This document shows positions 18,204-26,670 of a DNA stretch of 64,000 bases, piece after piece. Below the pieces are notes generated by a model, which made no database searches, was not told the origin of the DNA, and saw nothing but the letters and a program-made list of their open reading frames with translations. Both the position numbers and the translations under genes were made by a program. Position 1 is the first letter of the stretch. The number at the start of each line of letters is the position of its first letter. The DNA comes from Paenibacillus taichungensis. GTDB lineage: Bacteria > Bacillota > Bacilli > Paenibacillales > Paenibacillaceae. The DNA lies in the NCBI RefSeq assembly GCF_013359905.1, contig NZ_JABMCC010000115.1:434001-498000 (forward strand). The letters are read 5' to 3'.

Positions 18204-18785
18204 ATGGAGAGTCATCATAACCAAGCTGCACTTCTGGTCATGGATATGCAGAACATCATTGTTTCGCATTATGCGAAGCACGAGGATGCACTGCTCCCAT
18301 TTCAGAAAGCGATAGAAGCAGCTCGCAGACATAACGTACCTGTGATTTTTGTGAAGGTTGGTCATCGCCAGGATTCCCCTCCAATCAGTGAGCGTAACAA
18401 ATTGTTTGGAAAAAAGTCGAGCCGTGGTGGAGAGAACGCAGCCAATCCGGCAATGAAAGTGGCAATGGACTTTCACGAATCGGTACAGCCACTCCCAGGA
18501 GAGCTCATTGTGGACAAGTTCCGCGTCAGTGGATTCTCGGGAAGCAACCTGGAGAGCCTTCTTCAATCCCATGGCATTAATACACTTATTCTTAGCGGTA
18601 TCGCAACAAGCGGAGTAGTGCTGTCTACCTTATGTGAGGCAGCGGATAAGGATTATGCGTTGACTGTACTTTCTGATGCATGTCTGGATAGGGACCCGGA
18701 AGTTCATCGAGTTCTCGTAGAGAGTGTATTCCCCCAACAAGCTGATGTGCTGGCTGTAGATGATTGGATAAATGCATTAATGTAA
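18204..18785 (+). CDS. Isochorismatase-like hydrolase without the canonical Cys
   Basis: 193 residues from ATG 18204, with GAGAGGGA upstream; a GTG at 18195 is an alternative. The isochorismatase fold is clear: LLVMDMQN with the catalytic Asp14, VDKFRVSGF with Lys105, and the cis-peptide loop SGIATSGVVLST. In the cysteine-hydrolase members the third catalytic residue is Cys in that loop (G-x-A-T-x-x-C); here Val138 takes its place. A Cys is present six residues later (Cys144) but on the helix. So it belongs to the SGVVLST subgroup, which may use another chemistry like the true isochorismatases. It is 35 bases before the P450 gene and probably shares its promoter. Confidence 0.85.
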   Translation: MESHHNQAALLVMDMQNIIVSHYAKHEDALLPFQKAIEAARRHNVPVIFVKVGHRQDSPPISERNKLFGKKSSRGGENAANPAMKVAMDFHESVQPLPGELIVDKFRVSGFSGSNLESLLQSHGINTLILSGIATSGVVLSTLCEAADKDYALTVLSDACLDRDPEVHRVLVESVFPQQADVLAVDDWINALM

Positions 18786-18820
18786 ACCAATAAAATGGTC
18801 GAAGCGAAAGGATGGTTATG

Positions 18821-20083
18821 ATGAGTGAGCCAGATCTTAATGTTTCACAAAAAGCAGCGCTGAGCCTGTTTAGTGGAGATAGTGGTAAAGACCCGTTTTC
18901 ACTGATCAAGCAGTTGCGTGACACAGGCCCTGTTATTCCAGTATCTTTGCCAATGGGGGGTACAGATCGCGGGCAGTGGTTGGTCACACGAATGGAAGAA
19001 GCGTCACAAGTACTCAAAGATCATGCCCACTTCACGGTAGACCCACTCTCCATCGACGGAAATGAGAATATCCTGAAAGCCTATGTGGAAAACATAGATC
19101 CAGATGCTCCTCCAACGTTCTTTACCGGAAAATCCATGCTCTCTGTAGATGATCCTGATCATCGGAGATTACGTCGACTGGTCTCCAAAGCCTTTACCCC
19201 AAAATACATGGAAAGTCTTCGCCCACGTGTGCAGCAGATCGCTGATGAATTACTGGATCAGGTTCAAGCTCAGGGCGAGATGGATTTGGTCAAGGACTAC
19301 GCCTATCCCTTACCGATTCATGTGATATCCGATATGCTGGGAGTACCTAAAGCGGATCGCCCGCAGATCCAGACTTGGTCCTCCGCGATTGCACACGGTC
19401 TGGGTCTCGGAGTGCGCGAACCGGGAGTGGAGGAGCATCTCAAAGCTTTCGGTGACTATACAGCACAACTGGTAGCTGAGAAACGCAAACATCCTGCAGA
19501 TGATTTGATCAGCCAATTGATTGCTATAGAAGAAGAGGGCGATCGACTTAGTGAACCGGAACTGCTATCCATGATTACGTTATTGATCTTTGCTGGCCAT
19601 GAGACGACATCCAATCTGATTGCTACGGGTGCAATGATGTTGTTGGATCATCCTGAACAATTGGAGAAGCTCAAGGCTGATCTTAGTCTGGCACCTTCTG
19701 CTGTAGAGGAATTACTGCGTTTTAACGGGCCTGCAACCATTGCCGGACCTCGTTTTGCAACTCAGGATTTAGAGCTGGCAGGGCAACAGATCAAAAAGGG
19801 AGATATGGTCATCCCCGTGCTGAAATCAGCCAATCGGGATGAACATCAATTTGAACAGTCAGAGGATCTGGATGTTGCCCGTCATATTAATCGTCATTTG
19901 GCTTTTGGCCATGGCATTCATTCCTGCTTGGGAGCTCCACTCGCTCGAGTGGAGGGGGATATCGCCTTTACAACCTTGTTAAAACGCATGCCTAATCTGC
20001 GACTTAATATTCCTCGGGAAAACATTGAGTGGCATTTAGCGTTAAGTTCACAGAGCTTGGCTGCCTTGCCTGTCGCATTTTAG
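18821..20083 (+). CDS. Cytochrome P450 (class I bacterial, CYP109/107-like)
   Basis: 420 residues. AAAGGA lies 8 bases before the ATG at 18821; in-frame ATGs at 18812 and 18818 are too close. Landmarks are the I-helix oxygen-activation motif AGHETT (258-263), K-helix EELLR (296-300) and heme loop FGHGIHSCLGAPLAR with Cys369 as the heme ligand. Soluble, so it needs separate ferredoxin and reductase, which are not encoded nearby. Start of the protein and FTGKSMLSVDDPDHRRLRRLV resemble Bacillus CYP109/CYP107-type hydroxylases of fatty acids, steroids or polyketides. Its pairing with a TetR regulator and a hydrolase suggests breakdown of, or defence against, a small hydrophobic compound. Confidence 0.95.
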   Translation: MSEPDLNVSQKAALSLFSGDSGKDPFSLIKQLRDTGPVIPVSLPMGGTDRGQWLVTRMEEASQVLKDHAHFTVDPLSIDGNENILKAYVENIDPDAPPTFFTGKSMLSVDDPDHRRLRRLVSKAFTPKYMESLRPRVQQIADELLDQVQAQGEMDLVKDYAYPLPIHVISDMLGVPKADRPQIQTWSSAIAHGLGLGVREPGVEEHLKAFGDYTAQLVAEKRKHPADDLISQLIAIEEEGDRLSEPELLSMITLLIFAGHETTSNLIATGAMMLLDHPEQLEKLKADLSLAPSAVEELLRFNGPATIAGPRFATQDLELAGQQIKKGDMVIPVLKSANRDEHQFEQSEDLDVARHINRHLAFGHGIHSCLGAPLARVEGDIAFTTLLKRMPNLRLNIPRENIEWHLALSSQSLAALPVAF

Positions 20084-20136
20084 CAGCAAGAGTAGAGCTA
20101 AGCCTGTATTGGCAAGAAAAAAATATGTACTCCAAA

Positions 20137-20164
20137 AAATCCGCCATGTTTGGCGGATTTCTTG
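20137..20164 (+). terminator. Terminator after P450 gene
   Basis: AAATCCGCCA pairs with TGGCGGATTT (3-4 base loop), followed by CTTG; the T-run is short but the stem is perfect and sits 54 bases past the stop. Confidence 0.7.
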
Positions 20165-20310
20165 TGTTAAGCTATTAGTTTCATTACGATTAGGTAAAAT
20201 CAACAATTTCAGTATCTGTTTGCAGGATCTGATTGGGGAAAACACGAAATAAATTCCTCACATCATCTCGATCTTGTTGCTATAAGTTTTTTCATCGAAG
20301 GAGGTAAATG

Positions 20311-20526
20311 ATGAAAACATTTTCCAAGATAAGCATTGGCATCGTACTACTGATCTATGCCGCGCTCATCAGTATCTGTATTTATCAAGGAAACTTAAGT
20401 ATGACAACGTTAGTGTGGATAACGGCCATTTCTGCGGGGATTATTGGCATTTTAGTTGGTTTACCGATATGGTTTGCGCACATTAACCGGAAATTGTATG
20501 AAAAACTAAGAAGAATGATGAAGTAA
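20311..20526 (+). CDS. Small two-helix membrane protein, unknown
   Basis: 71 residues. AAGGAGGT (20298-20305) is best spaced for ATG 20311; ATG 20308 is adjacent. Two hydrophobic segments (about 8-26 and 32-54) are joined by a short loop (YQGNLSMTT), and the end is strongly basic (INRKLYEKLRRMMK). No family recognised. Its excellent ribosome binding site and composition argue that it is expressed. It stands alone between the P450 and ArsR-like genes. Confidence 0.7.
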   Translation: MKTFSKISIGIVLLIYAALISICIYQGNLSMTTLVWITAISAGIIGILVGLPIWFAHINRKLYEKLRRMMK

Positions 20527-20631
20527 AAAGCAATTTGATACAAAATAAATGATTTGTTACAATATTATCGACTGAATTAAACTTTACGTTTAAATTTCTT
20601 GTTTCATAAATACATAAGAGGTGGTGAACGA

Positions 20632-21561
20632 ATGCTTGAGCTGAGTTTTGATAATCCAGATGAGCTGGTCACGGTCACGCATGCGTTATCGACTCGATCC
20701 AGAGTGGATATTCTCCGACTACTGATCTCCCAAAACCTGAATATCGTTGAAATCGCGGAAGCTCTCAAACTTCCCGTATCCACGGTAGCTAGCAACATCA
20801 AGGTTTTGGAAGCAGCAAGGTTGATTAATACAGAACTGCTGCCTGCTTCTCGCGGGGCGATGAAAGTATGCAGCCGCAATTACGATGATATTCATATTGC
20901 TCTTAATCAGGAGAAAGCAATTCCCAAAGGCGACATCCAGGTTTACGAAGTCGATATGCCTATCGGTCATTATAGTGATTGTGAAGTGTCACCCACTTGC
21001 GGTATGGCGAATGGCGAGGGCATGATCATTCGAGAGGATGAACCTGCAAGCTTTTATCATCCGAAGCATGTCGGAGCGCAGATTATGTGGTTTCGTAAGG
21101 GATATGTCGAATATTTAATGCCACTGGAGATTCCGGCTGAAGCGGTCATCGAATCGCTGGAACTGTCCATGGAGATATGTTCTGAAGCACCAAACTATGA
21201 TCATAATTGGCCTTCCGATATCTCCGTATGGATTAACGGTGTGGAAATTGGCATGTGGACATGTCCTGGTGACTTTGGAGATCGGCGCGGCAAGCTCAAC
21301 CCGGCATGGTGGTTTGAATGGTCAACACAGTATGGTTTATTAAAGACATTGCGGGTGGACAAAAATAAGACGACGCTGGATATGGAGAAAATTTCAGCAG
21401 TTGATCTGGCTCAGCTTAACCTTCAAAACAGCCATAAGTTAAGGGTGCGAATAGGTATTAAACCGGATGCAGTTCATCAAGGAGGCGTAAATCTCTTTGG
21501 GCGACAATTTGGAGATTATGACCAAAATATTAAGATGACTGTACATTATGCCATTCATTAG
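20632..21561 (+). CDS. ArsR-type HTH regulator with large C-terminal domain
   Basis: 309 residues from ATG 20632, after AAGAGGTGGTG; the frame extends 11 codons upstream without a site. Residues about 8-85 form an ArsR-like winged helix (LSTRSRVDILRLL, then IVEIAEALKLPVSTVASNIKVLEAARLI). ArsR proteins are normally near 100 residues; here another 200 follow, rich in aromatic residues and beta strands (MWTCPGDFGDRRGKLNPAWWFEW), looking like a jelly-roll or other carbohydrate-type domain, which I cannot assign. It lies just upstream of the cre-controlled sugar ABC operon, so it is a plausible sugar-responsive regulator of it. No metal-binding Cys cluster typical of ArsR is evident. Confidence 0.8.
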   Translation: MLELSFDNPDELVTVTHALSTRSRVDILRLLISQNLNIVEIAEALKLPVSTVASNIKVLEAARLINTELLPASRGAMKVCSRNYDDIHIALNQEKAIPKGDIQVYEVDMPIGHYSDCEVSPTCGMANGEGMIIREDEPASFYHPKHVGAQIMWFRKGYVEYLMPLEIPAEAVIESLELSMEICSEAPNYDHNWPSDISVWINGVEIGMWTCPGDFGDRRGKLNPAWWFEWSTQYGLLKTLRVDKNKTTLDMEKISAVDLAQLNLQNSHKLRVRIGIKPDAVHQGGVNLFGRQFGDYDQNIKMTVHYAIH

Positions 21562-21579
21562 AATGAGATGAGGAAGATA

Positions 21580-21620
21580 GGCCTTGGTTGCAGATATTAT
21601 GTAACTAAGGTCTTTTTTTA
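21580..21620 (+). terminator. Terminator after ArsR-like gene
   Basis: GGCCTTGGTT pairs with AACTAAGGTC (with G-T pairs) across a 13-base loop, followed by TTTTTTTA. Confidence 0.7.
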
Positions 21621-21644
21621 TTTAATAATTACATTAAATATGTT

Positions 21645-21681
21645 TGAAAGCGTTGACAAGAGATAAACTCCCTTATATAAT
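21645..21681 (+). promoter_or_regulatory. cre (CcpA) site overlapping a sigma-A promoter
   Basis: TGAAAGCGTTGACA (21645-21658) matches the cre consensus TGWAANCGNTNWCA at every defined position. Its last six bases are the -35 TTGACA (21653-21658), followed after 17 bases by TATAAT (21676-21681). CcpA bound here would occlude RNA polymerase, placing the downstream sugar operon under catabolite repression. Confidence 0.88.
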
Positions 21682-21759
21682 CCCCTATAGATACAGTAAT
21701 AATGTAATAAAACAATTATATCGTTTGTATCTACAAATTAGAGTAAAGGGGATACTCGC

Positions 21760-23052
21760 ATGAAAAAGAAGATCGGCAGGTTAGCACTGACATTATTGCT
21801 CTCATTCTCAACCGTTTTAAGTGCATGTAGCGGAGGCAGTAATGAGGCGGGTGAGAGTGGCTCTGGTGATGGAAAAGTGACATTGTCCTTCTGGACATTG
21901 TTTGATGGTGGTGATGGCGCAAACATGCAGACATTGGTCGATGAATTTAACAAAACCCATCCGGACATTGAAGTGAAGAATACCAAATTGGCCTGGGGCG
22001 AGTATTATACGAAGCTCGTAACTGCTGTGGGTAACGGCAATGGACCCGATATTGGGATTTCCCATTCCTCCAGACTGCCCGATCTGATCAATCAGGGGGT
22101 TGTCACAGAGCTTGATACTCCGGCTACGGATGCAGGTGTGGACTGGAGCACTTATAACCAGAATCTCTTGGATGCGGTTACTGTAGAAGGTCAACATTAT
22201 GCAGTCCCCATTGACACGCATCCCTTTATCATGTTCTACAACAAAAAATTGCTAAAAGATGCAGGCTTGCTTGGTGAAGACGGAAAACCGATTCTGGAGC
22301 AATCGGCTGACGGGTTTGTGAGTTTCCTTCAAACTTTAAAGGAGAAGTTGCCTGCCAAAACGACCCCGTTTGCATTGTCCAATAATAATGATGACCCTTA
22401 CCGCCTGTGGTGGTCGCTGTACTCCCAGTTGGGTGGTAACGACGTGGTGTCGGACGATCTGAAGTCCGCAGCCATTGATAAAGAGAAAGGCATCAAAGCC
22501 GCTGACTACATCCAGAAGCTTTATACCGAAGGTTATATCAAGAAAAATGATCCGGACTTCTATAAAAATTTTCAAAGTGGAACAGCCGCTATTATCATGA
22601 CAGGGGTTTGGACGACAGGAACGTGGGAATCCACCAAAGGACTTGAGTTTGGAGCTATGCCAATTCCGAAATTCTACGACCAGGAAGCAACATGGGGAGA
22701 TTCCCATACTATTGTTTTACCACTGACTAAGGATGAGGACCCAGCTAAGCGCAAAGCGGCGATGGTTTTTGCCGACTGGGTTGCTGACAATGGTCAGGTC
22801 TGGGCGAAAGCCGGACATATTCCATCCAAGCCATCCGTGCTGGAGAAACAGGAATTCAAGGATCTGCCATACCGCAGTGATTATTCCGAAGTGGCAAGTG
22901 TAGTTAAATTCAGCAAACATTCCACCAAAAATGCACAAATCCGCGATGAAGCTGCCTTTAAATTTCTGAATGAAGTATGGATGAACAAAATGACGCCAGC
23001 AGATGCAATGAACAACATGGAGACAGCCATTCAGAAAATAGTGAGCGAATAG
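21760..23052 (+). CDS. Sugar ABC transporter substrate-binding lipoprotein
   Basis: 430 residues; TAAAGGGGAT precedes the ATG. A lipoprotein signal with lipobox LSAC (Cys23) is followed by an acidic Gly/Ser linker. The family-1 extracellular solute-binding fold shows in TLSFWTLFDGGDG, VDEFNKTHPDIEVKN and the C-terminal AFKFLNEVW. It should capture an oligosaccharide at the outer face of the membrane and deliver it to the two following permeases. No ATPase is encoded in the operon, which is normal since a shared MsmX-type ATPase usually serves such systems. First gene after the cre promoter. Confidence 0.93.
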   Translation: MKKKIGRLALTLLLSFSTVLSACSGGSNEAGESGSGDGKVTLSFWTLFDGGDGANMQTLVDEFNKTHPDIEVKNTKLAWGEYYTKLVTAVGNGNGPDIGISHSSRLPDLINQGVVTELDTPATDAGVDWSTYNQNLLDAVTVEGQHYAVPIDTHPFIMFYNKKLLKDAGLLGEDGKPILEQSADGFVSFLQTLKEKLPAKTTPFALSNNNDDPYRLWWSLYSQLGGNDVVSDDLKSAAIDKEKGIKAADYIQKLYTEGYIKKNDPDFYKNFQSGTAAIIMTGVWTTGTWESTKGLEFGAMPIPKFYDQEATWGDSHTIVLPLTKDEDPAKRKAAMVFADWVADNGQVWAKAGHIPSKPSVLEKQEFKDLPYRSDYSEVASVVKFSKHSTKNAQIRDEAAFKFLNEVWMNKMTPADAMNNMETAIQKIVSE

Positions 23053-23065
23053 AAGGAAGACGGGT

Positions 23066-23118
23066 CACGCAAGCCTGCGTAATCACCATCTCTAGACAAG
23101 AAATCGCCGGCTTGCGTG
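23066..23118 (+). other. Intercistronic hairpin between binding protein and permease
   Basis: CACGCAAGCCTGCG (23066-23079) pairs with CGCCGGCTTGCGTG (23105-23118), one mismatch, 25-base loop, no T-run. Hairpins at this place often protect the binding-protein mRNA, giving more of it than of the permeases. Confidence 0.65.
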
Positions 23119-23139
23119 CCAATCAAAGGGGAGACGCAT

Positions 23140-24030
23140 ATGAAGATCAAAAAAATGAGAGCGGATATGCAAGCGTTGGTATTTCTGCTTCCATTCTTAA
23201 TTATTTATGGTTTATTTACGATCTGGCCCATGATTAAAGGTGTGGAGATGACCTTCTACAAATGGACGCTGATCAAGAAAATGGATTTTGTTGGCCTGGA
23301 TAACTTCCGAAAAGTTTTTCAGGACAGAGAGGTTTGGGAAGCGATCTGGCATTCAACCTTCTTTGTTTTCTTGAGTACACCGACCATGATTATACTCGCG
23401 ATTCTGCTGGCTTTGATTGCCAACCGAAAATCGTCTTTACAAAAGTTCTACCGCATCATCTTCTTTATACCAAGCGTACTCTCCGTTGCCGTCGCAGCTT
23501 ATCTGGGTTTATTCGTATTTCAGCCTTATACGGGATTCGTCAATTCCGTCCTGCATCTTGTTAGGTTATTGCCTCAAAATTCCGAAATATTCTGGTTGAC
23601 GGAAACGGGGCTCGCCTGGGTCGTTATTACCGTAATTACCTTGTGGTGGACAGTCGGATTTAACTTTATTTTGTATCTTTCCGCCATGCAGGAAATACCG
23701 GATGAAATTTATGAAGCAGCAAGGCTGGATGGTGCAAGTGATACACAAATATTTTGGAGGATTACTCTTCCTTATCTGAAGCCACTGACCAAAACCATTA
23801 CCATGTTGCAAATTATCGCTTCCTACAAGGTCTTTATGCAGATTTATGTCATTACAGGCGGGGGACCGCTGGATCAGACACGTCCGATTATCCAGTTAAT
23901 CTATCAGACCGGATTCAAGAACAACAACCTGGGCTATGCCGCAACGATGTCCTACATTTTATTCGTGATCCTGCTGGTGCTGTCGGCGCTGCAGTACTGG
24001 ATGACTAACCGGAAAGGGGCGGAATACTGA
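23140..24030 (+). CDS. Sugar ABC transporter permease (MalF/UgpA type)
   Basis: 296 residues from ATG 23140 (AAAGGGGAGA upstream); a GTG at 23116 is inside the hairpin and unlikely. Six predicted membrane helices, starting LVFLLPFLIIYGLFTIWPM. The EAA loop that contacts the ATPase is EAARLDGASDTQIFWRITLPYL (about 196-217). Overlaps the next permease by one base, so they are a coupled heterodimer. Confidence 0.93.
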   Translation: MKIKKMRADMQALVFLLPFLIIYGLFTIWPMIKGVEMTFYKWTLIKKMDFVGLDNFRKVFQDREVWEAIWHSTFFVFLSTPTMIILAILLALIANRKSSLQKFYRIIFFIPSVLSVAVAAYLGLFVFQPYTGFVNSVLHLVRLLPQNSEIFWLTETGLAWVVITVITLWWTVGFNFILYLSAMQEIPDEIYEAARLDGASDTQIFWRITLPYLKPLTKTITMLQIIASYKVFMQIYVITGGGPLDQTRPIIQLIYQTGFKNNNLGYAATMSYILFVILLVLSALQYWMTNRKGAEY

Positions 24031-24836
24031 TGAAATGGTTATATCGCACAGGTTCTGCGTTGATGGCGGTTATGTTTGCGGCCCCACTTGTGTGGATGCT
24101 GATGGTCTCCATCAAAGAAGAAGGCATGAAGATTATTACGGTCCTGGACTGGTTTAAACCGCCATACTCACTTGCCGTCTATAACGAAATTCTGACAACG
24201 ACAAAGCTATCACAGTGGGTGGTTAACAGTTTGTTCGTCGCTGTAGTTGTAACAGTACTAACTGTGATTTTCGCGGCGATGGCTGGATTTGCTCTGTCCA
24301 AAGTACCGTTTCGTTTCCGTACATTTGTTTTTTTCTTCATTCTTGGCGGGCTGCTGATTCCGGGTGAAGCCACCATTATTCCACTTTATCAGGTAGCCAA
24401 GGATTTGCATTTGCTGAACTCATACAGTGGATTGATTATTCCTGCTTTGGCTTCACCTGTAGCTGTCATCGTGCTCAAAAGCTTCTTCGATGGGGTTCCG
24501 AATGATCTGCTGGAGAGTGTGCAAATTGACGGTGGAGGCTTTTGGCGAATCTTTACCAGCATCATGCTGCCTTTGACTCGTCCGGCCATGGCATCGATGG
24601 CGATTCTGACATTTATCGGTTCGTGGAACAATTTCCTTTGGCCATTCCTTTCCATAACCGATGATAATCTGTTTACGCTGCCAATGGGTATCCCAACGCT
24701 AATGGGTCAGTATTCAGAAGATTACGTTAAACCAATGGTTATCAATGCAGTGGCTTCTGTTCCCATCATTATATTGTTTATCATTTTTGAGAAACAGATT
24801 GTTAAAGGCATCAGCATGTCCGGTATTAAGGGTTAA
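24030..24836 (+). CDS. Sugar ABC transporter permease (MalG/UgpE type)
   Basis: 268 residues, six predicted helices; AAAGGGGCGG lies in the end of the preceding gene. The EAA-type loop is ESVQIDGGGFWRIFTSIMLPL, and the protein ends with the usual EKQIVKGISMSGIKG. Its start shares the A of the previous TGA stop. It completes the importer and is followed 50 bases later by two GH2 enzymes. Confidence 0.93.
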   Translation: MKWLYRTGSALMAVMFAAPLVWMLMVSIKEEGMKIITVLDWFKPPYSLAVYNEILTTTKLSQWVVNSLFVAVVVTVLTVIFAAMAGFALSKVPFRFRTFVFFFILGGLLIPGEATIIPLYQVAKDLHLLNSYSGLIIPALASPVAVIVLKSFFDGVPNDLLESVQIDGGGFWRIFTSIMLPLTRPAMASMAILTFIGSWNNFLWPFLSITDDNLFTLPMGIPTLMGQYSEDYVKPMVINAVASVPIIILFIIFEKQIVKGISMSGIKG

Positions 24837-24886
24837 CACTTTTTCAGGCCTATGAGCCAAATACAGAGGAGATCGGAGAGAACAAG

Positions 24887-26653
24887 ATGACAACTAAATT
24901 TTACAACAAGGATTATCCAAGGCCGCAATTTGTACGCAATGAGTGGTTGGATTTGAATGGAGAATGGGATTTTAGTTTTGATGACAATCAGGTGGGTGAA
25001 AGCGAGCAGTGGTACGACCAGAATCAGTTTCCGGAAGGGACGAAAATCAAGGTTCCCTTCACGTATGAGACCCCAGCGAGCGGTATCGGAATCGAGACAT
25101 TTCATCCTCTGGTCTGGTACCGCAGAAGTGTTCAGATTCCCCAGGAAGCAAAAGGGAAACGGAGCATTCTGCATTTTCAGGGAGTGGATTATCACGCAAA
25201 ATGTTGGGTGAACGGAACGGTTGTTGGTGAACATGAAGGAGGGTACGCAGCGTTTTCATTCGACATTACCCCTTATGTCACTTACGGTTCGGAGAATAAC
25301 ATTGTGCTTGAAGTAGAAGACAGTCAGAGCGCGATGCAGCCTCGGGGGAAACAACGCTGGGTGGATGACAATTTTGAATGTTTTTATGTGCAAAGTACCG
25401 GGATATGGAAAAGTGTCTGGCTGGAGCATGTGAGTGAAGCAAGGGTTGAAGCAGTTAAGATGACACCGGATATCGATCGTCATATGATTCGTGTGGACTT
25501 TCAATTGAATGGGATTGAAGGCAAGAACAACTTGCGTTTGGAGACACGGATTGAGCTGAAGGGTCAGCATGTGCAAACTATTAGCCTATCTCCAGACAGA
25601 CCCTGGATGACCGTGGAAGCTAGTGTCAAACATGAAGCAGGCGGTCCGTGGAAACAGTCGTTATGGTCACCGGGCTCACCGAACCTGTACGATATCGAGT
25701 TTGTGATGTATGAAGATGAGAAAGAAATTGATCGGGTTCATTCCTATTTTGGTATGCGTAAAATATCGATTGAAAATGGGCAGATTCTACTGAACAATGC
25801 TCCGTTGTACCAAAGAATGATTCTGGATCAGGGCTATTGGACAGAGAGCCATTTGACCCCACCTTCAGTGGAAGCGCTGATTGAGGATATCGATAAAATT
25901 GCCGAGATGGGATATAACGGAATCCGTAAACATATGAAACTGGAAGATCCACGCTTTTTGTATTGGTGTGATGTAAAAGGCATGTTGGTCTGGTCTGAGA
26001 TGGCAGCAACCTTCGAGTTTAATGATGAGGCAGTGAGCCGATTCACCAAAGAATGGCTTGAAATTGTACCTCAGCAATACAATCATCCCAGCATCATTAC
26101 CTGGGTGCCATTTAATGAATCGTGGGGAATACCGACGATTGGTCACGAGGTAAGGCAGCAGCAATTCACGCAATCCATTTACCATCTCACCAAAGCCATT
26201 GATCCGTATCGTCCGGTCATTACCAACGACGGATGGGAGCATACGGTATCGGATATTTTGACAATCCATGATTATGTGGAGACGGGAGAAGCCTTTCTGG
26301 AACGGTATCAGGATAAGGACTTGATCGTAAATAACAAGATTGCTTCCAATCGATGGAAGTTTGCATTTGCTGAAGGTTACCACTATAAAGGACAACCCAT
26401 TATCATCAGTGAATTCGGCGGTATTGCTTTCCAATCGGATAAAGGCTGGGGTTATGGCAATCAGGTGGACTCGGTTGAAGCCTTTATTGAACGTTTCCGT
26501 TCCATCACCGAAGCGATCAAAGCCATTCCCTATATCTCGGGCTATTGTTATACACAGGTCACCGATGTGCAGCAGGAGATTAATGGTCTGTTGACGGAAG
26601 ACCGTAAACCGAAAGTGCCACTGGAAGTGATCCGTAAAATTAATCTGGGGTGA
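24887..26653 (+). CDS. GH2-family glycoside hydrolase (beta-galactosidase/glucuronidase type) 1
   Basis: 588 residues; GGAGAGAACAAG precedes the ATG; no signal peptide, so cytoplasmic. The three classic GH2 parts are visible: sugar-binding jelly roll (about 10-180), Ig-like domain (185-290) and TIM barrel (295-588). The acid/base is Glu411 in WVPFNESWG and the nucleophile Glu509 in IISEFGG. At about 600 residues it is like beta-glucuronidases and short beta-galactosidases, not 1000-residue LacZ. The substrate (galactoside, glucuronide, mannoside or arabinoside) is not settled by sequence. Next to a closely similar gene. Confidence 0.93.
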   Translation: MTTKFYNKDYPRPQFVRNEWLDLNGEWDFSFDDNQVGESEQWYDQNQFPEGTKIKVPFTYETPASGIGIETFHPLVWYRRSVQIPQEAKGKRSILHFQGVDYHAKCWVNGTVVGEHEGGYAAFSFDITPYVTYGSENNIVLEVEDSQSAMQPRGKQRWVDDNFECFYVQSTGIWKSVWLEHVSEARVEAVKMTPDIDRHMIRVDFQLNGIEGKNNLRLETRIELKGQHVQTISLSPDRPWMTVEASVKHEAGGPWKQSLWSPGSPNLYDIEFVMYEDEKEIDRVHSYFGMRKISIENGQILLNNAPLYQRMILDQGYWTESHLTPPSVEALIEDIDKIAEMGYNGIRKHMKLEDPRFLYWCDVKGMLVWSEMAATFEFNDEAVSRFTKEWLEIVPQQYNHPSIITWVPFNESWGIPTIGHEVRQQQFTQSIYHLTKAIDPYRPVITNDGWEHTVSDILTIHDYVETGEAFLERYQDKDLIVNNKIASNRWKFAFAEGYHYKGQPIIISEFGGIAFQSDKGWGYGNQVDSVEAFIERFRSITEAIKAIPYISGYCYTQVTDVQQEINGLLTEDRKPKVPLEVIRKINLG

Positions 26654-26670
26654 CAGGAGAGCTGAACATC

